DNA of 64,000 bases, taken from contig NZ_CP022464.2 in assembly GCF_002234575.2 (NCBI RefSeq), positions 4,092,001 to 4,156,000 of the forward strand, written 5' to 3'. Below are positions 41,510 through 52,154 of the stretch, one piece after another; within the stretch, counting starts at the first letter, position 1; the number at the start of each line of letters is the position of its first letter. The stretch comes from Enterocloster bolteae (GTDB lineage: Bacteria > Bacillota > Clostridia > Lachnospirales > Lachnospiraceae). Under the pieces are notes generated by a model. That model saw nothing but the letters and a program-made list of their open reading frames with translations, did not search any database and had not been told where the DNA came from. The position numbers were made by a program, and so were the translations under genes.

Positions 41510-44500
41510 TTACGGTGTCTCCCTCATCCATCTGCCGTTTTCATCCACCATATATCCATCAGGGGTTATTTCATTTACATATAATGTACCCATCGGCTTT
41601 CCGCTCTGGCTTCCGGTACTGAAGAAATACCAGTACTCGCCCAGCTTCTGCCATCCTGTTGCCATACCTCCGGTAAACTGATTCAGATAGTACCACTTCA
41701 TATCCTTTGCGTCATAGTACCAGCCCATGACTAAACGTCCAAAGTCAGCCCCCTGGTCCTCTTTAAGATAATACCAGTGTCCGCCCGCGTCCATGTACCA
41801 TCCGTAATCCATGATACCGGCTGCGTTAAAATGATAGGTACAGGTCTGCCGGGCATCCTTGTACTTGATGTTTATCCATTGGTCTTTGATGATTCTTCCG
41901 CTCCTCAGTATAAATGACCATTGTCTGCCATCCGTGTCAATGCTTTCCCATCGCCCTTCCGTACCAATGGTGTATGTTCTGTAATCGTTAAAGGTATTTC
42001 CCGGTCCAAGACTTCTGCCCCCGCCGGAACCCCCCCGTGAGCCGCCGCCGGAACCCCCACCGGAACCCCCGCCGGAACCCCCGCCGGAACCCCCGCCGGA
42101 ACCCCCGCCGCCTGGTTGGTTGGGATTGTCCGGGTCATCTGGATTGTTGCCGCCGGAAGTAATGGAGTCCACAAGGGCTTTTAAAGTGTCATAGGCTTCC
42201 AAAAGCTCATCAACAGTCGGGCGGTAGATTCTGTTGGCAACCTCCAGGGCAATGTCAATTGCTTCGCTTAACTCCTCCCTGTCCTCTTCACTTACCGACT
42301 GATTGTTCTTCAATACCTGGGCAATGGAAATCTGGTCTAATAGCTTCTGTCTTGCTTCCTGCCACTGCGCATCATCTTCCGTCTGGTAGAGTACATGCAG
42401 GGTCAGGTTCTTTGTAACCGGCTCGCCTGTGTCATAACCGTTACCCGAAGAGGCAGTCTTTCCCAGCCCCTTATACTCCCATACAATTCCGGTAATCGGA
42501 TCCGTATAGTCCTCAAATATATCCAGATCCATGAATCCTTCCGCGTCCTCCAGGGCTGTGTCGGACCTGACCTTAATTATATGTTCCATGGAACGTTTAT
42601 CGTCAATGATTTTTACCTCATGGGCTTTCAGGTAGGTCAGTACATAGGTGCTTTCCACGTTTGCATCAAAGGAGACAACTCCTGTAAAACCGGAATCCAT
42701 ATCATCCGGAGCCGGCTCCATAGGCACCTCTGTACATGTATATTCCCCATCCAAATCCTCCAAGTTCCACAGATGGTAATCCGTATAGCCGTGCATACTG
42801 CGGTCAAGGACAGCGTACACCCTGATATCCGGTTCTTTATTCACATCGGACGGAATCTCCTTATTGCTGCCGCCCACCTGTCTTGCCAGTACAGACGATA
42901 ATGTCCAGGGTACCTTTACCGAATCATTGCCGACTTCAGATTTTACCGCTTCGGACTCCGATGCCTTGGGCGCGCGCTGGGTGAACTTGACTGTGTAAAG
43001 TACGTCAACCCCTGCTGTCATAGCATCCTGGTCACTGCTGTTATTAGTCAGTTCATCAATTAAATCCTCCATCCTGTCATCTGACAGGTCAAGGGCCACA
43101 GCCCCTGTCTTAGGGGTATAATCAATAGAAGCATTGCCGGGTGTTGCTGCCGCCGCAGCATAATAGTTCGCCTGAAGCACCAGATTCCCTTCCGGCATGG
43201 TGATAGCAGGGTTTCTCCTGGTCTTATCGGCCAGTGTCAGCTTGCCAATCAGCGCGCTCCACTGCCGGAACCCCTGCCCCTGGCTGTTGGTGGTTTCAGC
43301 ATCCAATGAAATTACATCCCCGGCCTTTACCACTGCTGTTTTATCATCATCAAAGTCAATTATGGCTCCGTCACGCATGATTTTAGTGATAAAACCGCCG
43401 TTTGTCAGGGCTATGGTATAATCCTGCTGTTCCTGCGTATTTCCTATAACCGCAACCTGCGTACCTAAAAGAATCTTATCGGCAGCGGCCGTGTCCTCTC
43501 CCGGCTGTTTTGCAACCACCACATACAGCTGGTTTGACTCCAGTCCTCCAAGTACCGCACGAGGTGATGCGCCGGAAGACATGACCCATTCGTCCTCATC
43601 GGCCCCGGGTACATCTATTACATCGCCCTCCATGTTAAGGATTGCATACAGGGTTTCCGGATTTGCAGGCTCAACCACCACCTGCTTCATACCAGCCCCA
43701 TCATCTTCCACATCATAGTTGGTGCCGAGAGCGGGCACTGTCACACGTGAAGGCGGGCCGAAGGTATCCGGGTCCAGATGTTCCGGAAGGATTACGCCTA
43801 TATCCGGGTTAGCGCTCTGGTTAAGCTCATAGACATAGTAGCTTGTACATGGATTTAATCCGGTAAACCCAGTGTTTTTTAACTGGCTTCCCAGTTTGGT
43901 TCCAACCACCCTGTAATCCATATCAGTCAATGCGTATCTGCGGTTTTCATTGGCGCCGGATACGCTCACTTTCCCGCTTCCATCGTTGTCTACGGTCCCC
44001 CGGGCATCCGGCATTGCCAATATGTTGTCATCACTGATTCCAATAGGGATAAACCTTGCAGTATAGGTCTGGTCTGCATTGATTGTCTGTGCATTCTGCA
44101 TCCGGTTTCCATTCTCGTCAAACCAGCCGCCAAACATATAGAAATTATCAGGCAGGGTGCTGGGAAGTGCCAGGGATGACCAGGATGTCCCTATTTCCAC
44201 ATGGCTTGTCCTGCTCCCCTCAATGGTACCGTGGGGACCGGAGACAAATTTCAGATCAAACCATTCTCCTTCTGTTTCCTCAAAATTCGCGAACAGTTTA
44301 ATGGAGGCATTAATTGCAGTGTCATCTGCCAACTTTTGTCCTGTTTTATTACTTCCGTTGGATGTAGCCTTGTACCAGCCGTCAAAACTGTAGTGAGGTG
44401 AAGGAGTTGGCATGAGCCCTTCCGTTACCTGGGCCAGGGTATTGTTTTCTGACTTTTTAACAAACTTAGGGGCTGTATTTCCATTAAAGGAGCCATTCTG

Positions 44501-45904
44501 TCCATTGTAGAATTCTACTTTTGCCCAATATGTCTCATCCGTCAGCTCTTCGGTGTAGGTGATAGTTACAGTTCCACCCTGAAGATTTGGGGTCAGGTTC
44601 AGTTTCTTAGTCTCCTGGTCCAGGGATACGTCTGACAGACTGTCTTCCCATACTATATTAGGAGGATAAACATAACCTGACATTTTATCCACATCAACTT
44701 CCACCGGTACTCCCGGCTGCACGGCCCGCGTCTCCTCTTCACGCAGTATATTGCCGTGGTTATCCATGCGTTTCACCCGAAGTGTGGTTACAAAGCTGGG
44801 ATCCAGTTCATATTGATAGGTAAATGTTATGGCCTGGTTCGGCATCTTACCCGTAAAATGATAGTTGGAAGTATTGAGACTCACCCCTGCATCCTCAGCG
44901 GATATAACACCCGTCCCCTCCAGATCCGTAATTCCGCCGTCCGTCAGTTCCGCTGATGCAATCAGATAAGAATTAATGGCAGCCGGCTCAATAACATAAT
45001 CAGATTCCACCGGAAGGGTTCTGCTCTCCGGGGCTTTAATCTGATTGCCCTCCATATCCACGTACCGTACAGTAATCAGGAATTTTTTTGTCGGATCAGG
45101 TTCATAACGGTAAGCCGCTGTCAGATAATCATTGGGCATACTTCCCCTTACCGCATTGGTGGAAGCGTTGATGCTTGCCCCTCCCTCTGTCATGGTGCCA
45201 TGTCCGCTTGCTTCGCCGTATTTGCGGACTTTATTATTCTTTAGAAGCACGGACTTAAACCGATATCCCGGAATATCCCTTCTGTATGTTGCGGAGATGG
45301 GATTATTGGCCATCTGGGTGCTTTCCCAGGTTGATTCAAAGAATTTTCTTAAATCAGGATCATCATAATCCCCCGGCCACCCGCTGCTGTCATCCGCCTC
45401 ATCTCTGGCTGTGTTAAAATCCCTGTAATGTTCTACCCTGAACGTATATGGGGTGGTTTCATTTCCCTTCCACACCGCGTTGTAGGTTGTTACGGAATCA
45501 TACGGGAAAGCATAAGGGAGTGTCTCCACCCGATTGCCGCTGGTTCCATACCAGCCGTCAAATGTATAGCCGTCCCATGTAATACCATTAAAATCCGGGA
45601 CCTTCGGCCTTGCCCCGGAACCGAAGTCATCTGTGGGCAGTCCGGCAAAGTTGGCAGAACTGGTCAGAGGACTCCCAGCCTGTCCATCTGCCACAAACAG
45701 ATTTCCCTCCATAGCCCCGCCGGATGCCACGCTGCTATAACTGGAAAGCTGGACTCCCGGACCGTTTTGGGGATCAAATTTAAGCTTAACCGGATCCCCA
45801 AAATTAACCGCATACGCCGGATATCCCGGGGCAGCCATGGAAAATACCATGGCTGCCGCCAGCATCCCTGCCAGCTTTGATTTTATATTATATCTCTTTC
45901 TCAT
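41510..45904 (-). CDS. Giant secreted wall-binding surface protein (about 1464 residues)
   Basis: Signal peptide ends near AYPAYA-like PGYPAYAVN (about residue 33). The middle has repeated InlB B-type units (LFANFEETEGEWFDLKFVSG, FDGWYGTSG, FDGWYKATSN) and MucBP-like units (TVRYVDMEGNQIKAPESR, TYQYELDPSF). At about 1180-1260 a FIVAR-like three-helix module (EARQKLLDQISIAQVL) precedes a GGGS linker, then a C-terminal array of choline-binding-type repeats (HWYYLKEDQG, MKWYYLNQFTGGMATGWQKL) that would hold it to wall polymers. ATG 45904 follows AGGAGG placed right after the stop of the upstream giant gene. It is an adhesin-like protein; ligand unknown. Confidence 0.88.
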   Translation of the reverse strand: MRKRYNIKSKLAGMLAAAMVFSMAAPGYPAYAVNFGDPVKLKFDPQNGPGVQLSSYSSVASGGAMEGNLFVADGQAGSPLTSSANFAGLPTDDFGSGARPKVPDFNGITWDGYTFDGWYGTSGNRVETLPYAFPYDSVTTYNAVWKGNETTPYTFRVEHYRDFNTARDEADDSSGWPGDYDDPDLRKFFESTWESTQMANNPISATYRRDIPGYRFKSVLLKNNKVRKYGEASGHGTMTEGGASINASTNAVRGSMPNDYLTAAYRYEPDPTKKFLITVRYVDMEGNQIKAPESRTLPVESDYVIEPAAINSYLIASAELTDGGITDLEGTGVISAEDAGVSLNTSNYHFTGKMPNQAITFTYQYELDPSFVTTLRVKRMDNHGNILREEETRAVQPGVPVEVDVDKMSGYVYPPNIVWEDSLSDVSLDQETKKLNLTPNLQGGTVTITYTEELTDETYWAKVEFYNGQNGSFNGNTAPKFVKKSENNTLAQVTEGLMPTPSPHYSFDGWYKATSNGSNKTGQKLADDTAINASIKLFANFEETEGEWFDLKFVSGPHGTIEGSRTSHVEIGTSWSSLALPSTLPDNFYMFGGWFDENGNRMQNAQTINADQTYTARFIPIGISDDNILAMPDARGTVDNDGSGKVSVSGANENRRYALTDMDYRVVGTKLGSQLKNTGFTGLNPCTSYYVYELNQSANPDIGVILPEHLDPDTFGPPSRVTVPALGTNYDVEDDGAGMKQVVVEPANPETLYAILNMEGDVIDVPGADEDEWVMSSGASPRAVLGGLESNQLYVVVAKQPGEDTAAADKILLGTQVAVIGNTQEQQDYTIALTNGGFITKIMRDGAIIDFDDDKTAVVKAGDVISLDAETTNSQGQGFRQWSALIGKLTLADKTRRNPAITMPEGNLVLQANYYAAAAATPGNASIDYTPKTGAVALDLSDDRMEDLIDELTNNSSDQDAMTAGVDVLYTVKFTQRAPKASESEAVKSEVGNDSVKVPWTLSSVLARQVGGSNKEIPSDVNKEPDIRVYAVLDRSMHGYTDYHLWNLEDLDGEYTCTEVPMEPAPDDMDSGFTGVVSFDANVESTYVLTYLKAHEVKIIDDKRSMEHIIKVRSDTALEDAEGFMDLDIFEDYTDPITGIVWEYKGLGKTASSGNGYDTGEPVTKNLTLHVLYQTEDDAQWQEARQKLLDQISIAQVLKNNQSVSEEDREELSEAIDIALEVANRIYRPTVDELLEAYDTLKALVDSITSGGNNPDDPDNPNQPGGGGSGGGSGGGSGGGSGGGSGGGSRGGSGGGRSLGPGNTFNDYRTYTIGTEGRWESIDTDGRQWSFILRSGRIIKDQWINIKYKDARQTCTYHFNAAGIMDYGWYMDAGGHWYYLKEDQGADFGRLVMGWYYDAKDMKWYYLNQFTGGMATGWQKLGEYWYFFSTGSQSGKPMGTLYVNEITPDGYMVDENGRWMRETP
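42024..42112 (-). repeat. 12-bp tandem repeats coding the GGGS linker
   Basis: At least five near-perfect copies of a 12-bp unit (CCGGAACCCCCG on the plus strand) at 42048-42107, with degenerate copies before. They code (Gly-Gly-Gly-Ser)n in frame, so slippage would change linker length by four residues without breaking the gene. Confidence 0.85.
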
Positions 45905-45914
45905 CCGGTTCCTC

Positions 45915-48900
45915 CTACTGAATCCATGCACCGTCGGCGTCTGTCTGGTATCCGTCCGGTGTTATTTCGTTTTTATACATAGAACCTAAGGGGCGTCCTG
46001 TACCTCCCCCATAGATCCATTGCTGTTTTGCGGGGTCATAGGCATATACGCCTGCCCCCACCGGGGAGAAATAATACCATTTTCCGTCTATCTTCCTCCA
46101 CCCCTGGGCCATCACGCCGTTCAACGGATCCAGATAATACCAGTTGCCGTCTCTTGTATCCAGTCTCCAGCCTGTAACCATCTTTCCATAAGGAGATTCC
46201 TTCTCTGTATTGCAGTAATACCATTTTCCTGCCTTATCACAGATCCAGCCGCTCTGCATGATTCCCTTATCGTCAAAGTAATACCAGCCGCTGTCTCCTG
46301 ATCGGCTTCCTTCCGGGTATTTCAGCCTGGCCCACATGCCGCTCAGGCTTGTGCCTCCGTTGAGAACAAAACTCAGCTGTCTCTCCCCGGACGGACCCGT
46401 GCTTTCCACCCAGTTACCGTTGGTTCCTATGAGGTAACTCTCCGGCGCAGTTCCGGCAAAAGGCGCCTGTTTGCTTCCGCCTCCGCCTCCGCCGCCGCCC
46501 TTGCTTCCGCCTTTGTTGCCGCCTTTCTGCTGGTCGTCATAGTGGTCATAACGGTTGTCTAACAGTTCCTTGTATGGTTCTGTCTTGTCCTTCAGTTCAA
46601 AAAGCGCCTCCTCCAGCTGGTCAATGGTAGCCTTGGGTTCCTCGCGGTCCAGTACTTCTAATGCCGCTTCAATGTATTCCTTCAGCTTCTTACTCTCACC
46701 AAGCTTCAGGAAATGGTCATCGCTTATGCCGATGGCCTCACGGATAGCCTCTTCCAGCTCCCTGCGGGTGTTGTCCACCTCTTTTTCATTATCGTCATAG
46801 TACGCATATATATATGTCTTGCGGGTTATGCTGCGGTCCGGTTCAAACTCCCTGTAACGGTCCTGGCGGTAGCTCCAGCCCACGTAGCTGTACTCTGCCC
46901 CTGCCGGGCTGATAAAATAGTCGAGCTGTTCCTCAATCCCCGCATACTCGGTCTCATAATAGGAATCAAGAGGGGATTCTTCTTTGCGCACCTTGAACCA
47001 GTACCGGTAGATATCCGGAGCCGTATTGTTCAGGAAATACAGCCGGTAAGCACGGTTATACACCATCACATACCTGCTTCCCTCTGTGGCCGTGAACGTG
47101 AACAGGCCGCCTGTCTCTTCCGGCTCGTAGTCCATGGGTACAAGGCTTACCGCTATTCCCGTGTCATCGTCCTCTTCGATTTCATACAGCTGGTAATCCA
47201 TCATGTCCACATCGCGCTTCCCCAGCTGTACATAGGTGTTAAAAGATGCCTCCGACGCACTTGCACGGTTGACTTTCCTGCCGTTCACATATCTCTCAAT
47301 GGATACGTCCAGTCCCCAGGCCGCCTTATAGGCTGCTTCATGGTCCGTATCGTAGTCGCCTCCCATCTTGATGGCATTGGATTCGGAAGCGCGTACATTG
47401 TTCTTTCTGTAAACCACCTTATAGGTCACGTCCGCATGGTTCACGTCCATCAGCTCCCGGTCCGCGTCCGTGGTCAGTTCGTCCTCCAGAACCGGTACCT
47501 CGTCCGGATCCAGGGCCAGCTCCTCACGGCTGCCGCCCCGGACTTCATCCACCACAACAGCGTTGCTGGGGGTTGCCGCCCGTTCATATACCGCTGTCAG
47601 CACCAAGTTGGTGTCCGGCATGGCAAAGCTGGCTTCCCTGGAGTTAATCTTGGTATCCATTCCATCCACCGCTCCGATGGTGAACTTCCAGTGTAAGAAA
47701 GGGCGGCCCTCGTCATTGGTTGGTTCCGCTTTGATTTTCACCCAATCGCCTTTGTGGGCCTCCTCGTAACGGTCCGCGCCCACTTCTATATCACCTGCGC
47801 TCACCACCTCACCGTAAATTGTCTGGATGATGTAGTTCGGAAGTTCCAGATCCCCTCCCGGGTCCGTAGTGATAATACTTCCATTTTCCTCGCAGCTCTC
47901 CGCCGTGATGGTATTCTGGCCTTTTGGCCGGGCCACCACCGTATACTCCCTGTTGTAATCCAGTCCGCCAAAGCTTACGCTTCCCGGGTTTCCGGACACA
48001 CTCTGCCATCCGCCCGCGCCGGTTTGGGGCGTCGCCACCACATGTCCGTCGCTGTCTAATACCGCGTAGTCGGAGGCCGTGTCCGCGGGCCGTATAATCA
48101 ACTCTGTCTTGCCCTCGTCTTCCTCGTCATAGAGAATCTTATAATTGGTATCCACCACCGGCGTCAGTACCTCTGCACCGTCACTGAGGGTACCCTGCAC
48201 ATCCCCTATCATGTCTCCGGTCCCCACCCCGGTCTGTCCGGTGGCCTCATATACCACATAGCGCATGCCGGGATACAGGTTGTCAAATACAGTGCGGCTG
48301 GTGAGGATGTTGCCCTTGTTCACTGCCAGTACCTTTCCGTCCAGGTCCGTAAGTATATATTTATAACCCTGTGTGGTTCCGAATACCGTAATGCGGCCCT
48401 TTCCCTGGCCGTTAAGTCCTGCCGCCGGTTCGGGCTCCGCTACCTCCGTGCCGAAGATAGCTGGATCCGGATAGAACTGGATGGTATAAGTCTGGCCGTT
48501 CACCAGGTCCGTATCATCATCCACAAGCTCTCCCTGTACATACCAGTCATCCACCAGGTAGTTCACCTCCGGCGTGTACTCCGGAAGGCTTGCCTCAATG
48601 TCTCCCCACTTCTTATCGAATGTAGTGCGCAGGGTAAGAGGCTGCCCTGCATTGATAGAACCGTGGCTGCCCGCCTCAAAATTAATATGAATCCAGGCAT
48701 CCGGATTTTCCTCAAAATGGGCGGTTATGACTGCCGCTGCCGTAAACCGGTAATCCTGAGGCAGGAGTGTCTCCCCATTGTTCAGGACCCCGTCCCCGTC
48801 TGTATCAACAAACCATCCGCCAAAGCGGTAATAATTATTCTCCGGCTGCGGTACCGGCATAAGCCGTTTTTCCTTGATGGTTTCCAGGGTATAGGAGTTC

Positions 48901-51900
48901 TCATGCCCCGGGGATACGCCATCGTCCAACAGCACGCTGGCCTTGAACCTTCCGCCCGACAGGGCCTGCACATCCTGGGATACTCCGCTTCCGCCCTGCA
49001 GGGTTCCGTTAACGCCAGGCTTATAAGTAATATCCGCCCACTTAGATGGAATCCTGTCATGCCTATACGTAATTGTGGCGTCATCGTTGGGCATGATTCC
49101 CGCCCATCCGCTGTCATCAAACTGTATCTGTGTACCGGCAGGCCGGACCGTATGGGATTCCAGGCTGTAACCATACTGCTCCAGATAGTCGCCCTCCACA
49201 CTGCTGTCCGCCTCGAAAGGGCCTGATACTTCAGGAGGGATGATATCTTTTAAGCTGCTGTCAGCCGTTCCGTTATCCTCATATTTAACAGTTATCCCAT
49301 ATCCCTCGATGGTTGATTCATACAGGTAGACAAGACGCACCGGCTGGTTGGGCATGATACCGTTAAACGTAAAGCTGTCATCAAACTCTCCTCTCACACC
49401 ATTCACCAGTCCGTCCGCCAATTCACCCGCCTCTTCTCCCAGGTCAAACCGGTAGCCGGTACACTGGTAGCCGTAAACCTGCGCCGGCTGTGCACTGATC
49501 TCATTCTCCGGATAATACAGTTCAGACTGCGCAGTGGATACCGTGGTACCGTTATTGGTCTGATGCAGTACCTCAAATAGGGATCTGGCGCTTGTATCCC
49601 CATACCGTACTTTGTAACCGTACCGTATGGTCGCATCCTGTCCCGGCATCTTTCCGCTGAATGTACCCGTACCGTTAAACTGGCCGATGGGAACAGATGT
49701 GCCGCTGAAATTGTATTCAGACGGAGTGGTGCTGGAATCCTCCTGGCTCCAGGAATACCCCCTGACCGCCCTTTTCTCTTCCAGAAGCGGCTGCTCCACA
49801 CTGTAGGCGCCTTCCAGAGTGTTGGAAGCGAACATAATATCGCCCGATGCATTAGAGTGCTCTACCGTATAGTTAAACTTTATACTTGGGTCCGCCTCAA
49901 ATATGGCATAGTAGGTTACAGGTGTCTCCGGGTACACCGGCGGCAGGCTGCTTATGAACTGGGGGTGCTCCCAGTCATTTACCGCACTCCATCCCTTGAA
50001 TATGTAACCATACCGTGTTGTAGTGGGAAGCAGTGAAGTGACCGGATTGCCTGCTGTTCCCACCAGTGTCTCCGGTTCCGGTGTTCCTCCGTTGCTGTTG
50101 AATATAATCTGTGATCCGATTTTGCGGTATTCATAGTTGACTGCCACATCCTGGTTCGGCATGGTTCCGGTAACCCGGCCAAAGTCCGCCCCGGGTGTCA
50201 GGTTAGCCGTAAGTGTGGGAGGCGTCCCCTGCTCTATGACCACACCGGCCAGCTCGTATCCTGTAATGGCCGGTCCCGGCGCAAGATCCACCGATTCTCC
50301 GGAAGCTTTTGAGACGGTGGGAATAGGGGTGACTCCGGGGATTGAACCGCCCGTATCAGCGTCCCTAACAGTAAAGCTGATCTGAAGGCCGTTTCGTTTG
50401 ATTACGGCGTTTCTGTCATTTCCCGTGCCGGCGCCTGTCAGATTCTTAGTGCCCACCGTCACATATACCCCTGTACCGTCCGTTTTTGCCTGATCCGCAA
50501 AGAAATTGTCCGCAAAGGGACTTGGAGCTGTATCCACACCGCTTCCCGACAAAGGAACGGCAATTTTTATCTCCTGGCCGGCCAGCGTGGATATTCCCCC
50601 CGGCGACGCGTCAGGCTGCCTGGCCGTTGTAACACCAATCCTTGAGGTGTTCAGGTCACCTGTTACCGTGATGGTCCTCCCCTCTGCCAGATACACATTG
50701 GCCTTAGCGCCTGAGGGGGTTGTATTACTCTCTATCATCACATCATTCAGTACGTTGAATCTTCCTGTGCTGTCAAAGTAAACAGCACCCTTGCCTTCCG
50801 AGACATTTCCGGATATCGTTCCGTAGTTCATGGAAAGAGCCGCACTGCCTGTTATATTGACGGCACTTCCCTTGCTTGTGTTGTCTCCGTGGCAATTACG
50901 AAGGTCCGCCCCACTGTTTATTTCCACTCTGCCGGATCCGGCAGATACCAGCGGTTCACTGCTCACACTGCCATTTCCATCCAGGACAAGATCCGTCAGC
51001 TTCAGAGTTGCTCCCGATACCTTAAAAATAGGCTCGTTAAAAGAACCGGCTCGTTTTAGTGTCTTAATATAATCTGAATTCTCATTGGTGGGATTGCCGT
51101 TTCTGTCATAATCCGTGCTTGCTATGGTAATATCCCTGCCTGAACCTGACACCTCGATAGGGGATGTGATGTCCGGGTAATCCATGATATAGATATATCC
51201 CTTTTTATTCCCTATCTTCTCCAAAGCATATTCTATGGTTTTAAAAGGGCTGCTGTACGTGCCATCAGCGGCCGTTGAATCCACTCCGGATTCCGATACA
51301 TAGTACGATGTATCCCTGATTGCAAAGGCGACACGCTTATGTACGATTTCATACGGATGGAGCTGGAAATGCCAGGAATACGCCATACCGGAGTCTTGTC
51401 CGCTTAAGGAATCCCCTCCGTCTTCATTGAACACATTGCTTCCCCAATTGCTGTAGCGTCCAATCCATCTAGTGGTCGGAGGCGTAACGCCAAGGCTACT
51501 GTCATTGGTAATACAGTCAAAGGTAGTTTTCACATGCTGGTTCACCATGTGGAAACCGCGGTTGTTCTTATAGACCGTGGCATAGTCGTCTTCCTGGCTG
51601 CCGCCTATCATGACATCCGTACCTGTTCCCAGTTTCACGGACCTGCCTTCGGTTCCTCCCCGTCCGGTCTTGTCATACACATAATAATCCACAAATATAT
51701 ATTTGTTATCCGGGCTTGGTGACAGGGCGATTTTAAATTCAATGCCCATACTGCTTATATCTTCCACCGCGCCGTTGGCACTTCCATTGGCCTTATACTT
51801 GGTACCGTTTTCCACCTGAATGTAGGTGGCATACCCCTGCCAGCTATATGTAGTCTTAATTCCGCTTTGGCTGTATCCCGTCTGTCCGGCCTGTAATCCG

Positions 51901-52133
51901 CACAAATCGAAACGGTATGTGCTGTTGGTGGGATTTTCCCCGGTTCCGTTTCTCGGTGTAATCCATGCGTAGGCCGTTCCCTCGCTGGCTCCATTTCCAA
52001 GGTTTTCATCGGGCAGCTCTGTGGAGGCATATGCGACCACAGCCATCTGTGACGACCATAATCCCGCAGTCAGACACACCGTTAAAATCAGGGAAACAAT
52101 ACGTTTCCATATATGATATAATTCTTTACTCAT
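45915..52133 (-). CDS. Giant secreted wall-binding surface protein (2072 residues)
   Basis: Signal peptide with cleavage near MAVVAYAS (about residue 36). Residues about 270-560 look like a right-handed beta-helix of the Pectin-lyase/adhesin type (YVSESGVDSTAADGTYSSPF, LKLTDLVLDGNGSV, AVNITGSAALSMNYGTISGN). Then InlB B-type (IFKGWSAVND) and MucBP-like repeats, cadherin-like blocks with DADREL, a helical FIVAR-like unit near 1790-1880 (TRRELEEAIREAIGISDDHF), a Gly/Lys-rich linker (KGGNKGGSKGGGGGGGGSKQ) and choline-binding-type repeats to the end (GNWYYLDPLNGVMAQGWRKI). The end matches that of the neighbouring giant (NEITPDGY), showing common origin. Function inferred: adhesion or biofilm. Confidence 0.88.
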   Translation of the reverse strand: MSKELYHIWKRIVSLILTVCLTAGLWSSQMAVVAYASTELPDENLGNGASEGTAYAWITPRNGTGENPTNSTYRFDLCGLQAGQTGYSQSGIKTTYSWQGYATYIQVENGTKYKANGSANGAVEDISSMGIEFKIALSPSPDNKYIFVDYYVYDKTGRGGTEGRSVKLGTGTDVMIGGSQEDDYATVYKNNRGFHMVNQHVKTTFDCITNDSSLGVTPPTTRWIGRYSNWGSNVFNEDGGDSLSGQDSGMAYSWHFQLHPYEIVHKRVAFAIRDTSYYVSESGVDSTAADGTYSSPFKTIEYALEKIGNKKGYIYIMDYPDITSPIEVSGSGRDITIASTDYDRNGNPTNENSDYIKTLKRAGSFNEPIFKVSGATLKLTDLVLDGNGSVSSEPLVSAGSGRVEINSGADLRNCHGDNTSKGSAVNITGSAALSMNYGTISGNVSEGKGAVYFDSTGRFNVLNDVMIESNTTPSGAKANVYLAEGRTITVTGDLNTSRIGVTTARQPDASPGGISTLAGQEIKIAVPLSGSGVDTAPSPFADNFFADQAKTDGTGVYVTVGTKNLTGAGTGNDRNAVIKRNGLQISFTVRDADTGGSIPGVTPIPTVSKASGESVDLAPGPAITGYELAGVVIEQGTPPTLTANLTPGADFGRVTGTMPNQDVAVNYEYRKIGSQIIFNSNGGTPEPETLVGTAGNPVTSLLPTTTRYGYIFKGWSAVNDWEHPQFISSLPPVYPETPVTYYAIFEADPSIKFNYTVEHSNASGDIMFASNTLEGAYSVEQPLLEEKRAVRGYSWSQEDSSTTPSEYNFSGTSVPIGQFNGTGTFSGKMPGQDATIRYGYKVRYGDTSARSLFEVLHQTNNGTTVSTAQSELYYPENEISAQPAQVYGYQCTGYRFDLGEEAGELADGLVNGVRGEFDDSFTFNGIMPNQPVRLVYLYESTIEGYGITVKYEDNGTADSSLKDIIPPEVSGPFEADSSVEGDYLEQYGYSLESHTVRPAGTQIQFDDSGWAGIMPNDDATITYRHDRIPSKWADITYKPGVNGTLQGGSGVSQDVQALSGGRFKASVLLDDGVSPGHENSYTLETIKEKRLMPVPQPENNYYRFGGWFVDTDGDGVLNNGETLLPQDYRFTAAAVITAHFEENPDAWIHINFEAGSHGSINAGQPLTLRTTFDKKWGDIEASLPEYTPEVNYLVDDWYVQGELVDDDTDLVNGQTYTIQFYPDPAIFGTEVAEPEPAAGLNGQGKGRITVFGTTQGYKYILTDLDGKVLAVNKGNILTSRTVFDNLYPGMRYVVYEATGQTGVGTGDMIGDVQGTLSDGAEVLTPVVDTNYKILYDEEDEGKTELIIRPADTASDYAVLDSDGHVVATPQTGAGGWQSVSGNPGSVSFGGLDYNREYTVVARPKGQNTITAESCEENGSIITTDPGGDLELPNYIIQTIYGEVVSAGDIEVGADRYEEAHKGDWVKIKAEPTNDEGRPFLHWKFTIGAVDGMDTKINSREASFAMPDTNLVLTAVYERAATPSNAVVVDEVRGGSREELALDPDEVPVLEDELTTDADRELMDVNHADVTYKVVYRKNNVRASESNAIKMGGDYDTDHEAAYKAAWGLDVSIERYVNGRKVNRASASEASFNTYVQLGKRDVDMMDYQLYEIEEDDDTGIAVSLVPMDYEPEETGGLFTFTATEGSRYVMVYNRAYRLYFLNNTAPDIYRYWFKVRKEESPLDSYYETEYAGIEEQLDYFISPAGAEYSYVGWSYRQDRYREFEPDRSITRKTYIYAYYDDNEKEVDNTRRELEEAIREAIGISDDHFLKLGESKKLKEYIEAALEVLDREEPKATIDQLEEALFELKDKTEPYKELLDNRYDHYDDQQKGGNKGGSKGGGGGGGGSKQAPFAGTAPESYLIGTNGNWVESTGPSGERQLSFVLNGGTSLSGMWARLKYPEGSRSGDSGWYYFDDKGIMQSGWICDKAGKWYYCNTEKESPYGKMVTGWRLDTRDGNWYYLDPLNGVMAQGWRKIDGKWYYFSPVGAGVYAYDPAKQQWIYGGGTGRPLGSMYKNEITPDGYQTDADGAWIQ

Positions 52134-52154
52134 TGCTCACATTGTCTCCTCACA

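Noticed and set aside
46713..47696. 327-codon plus-strand open frame opposite the 2072-residue gene
   Set aside because: Lies wholly antisense to a well supported gene, with a composition that mirrors it and no start signal.
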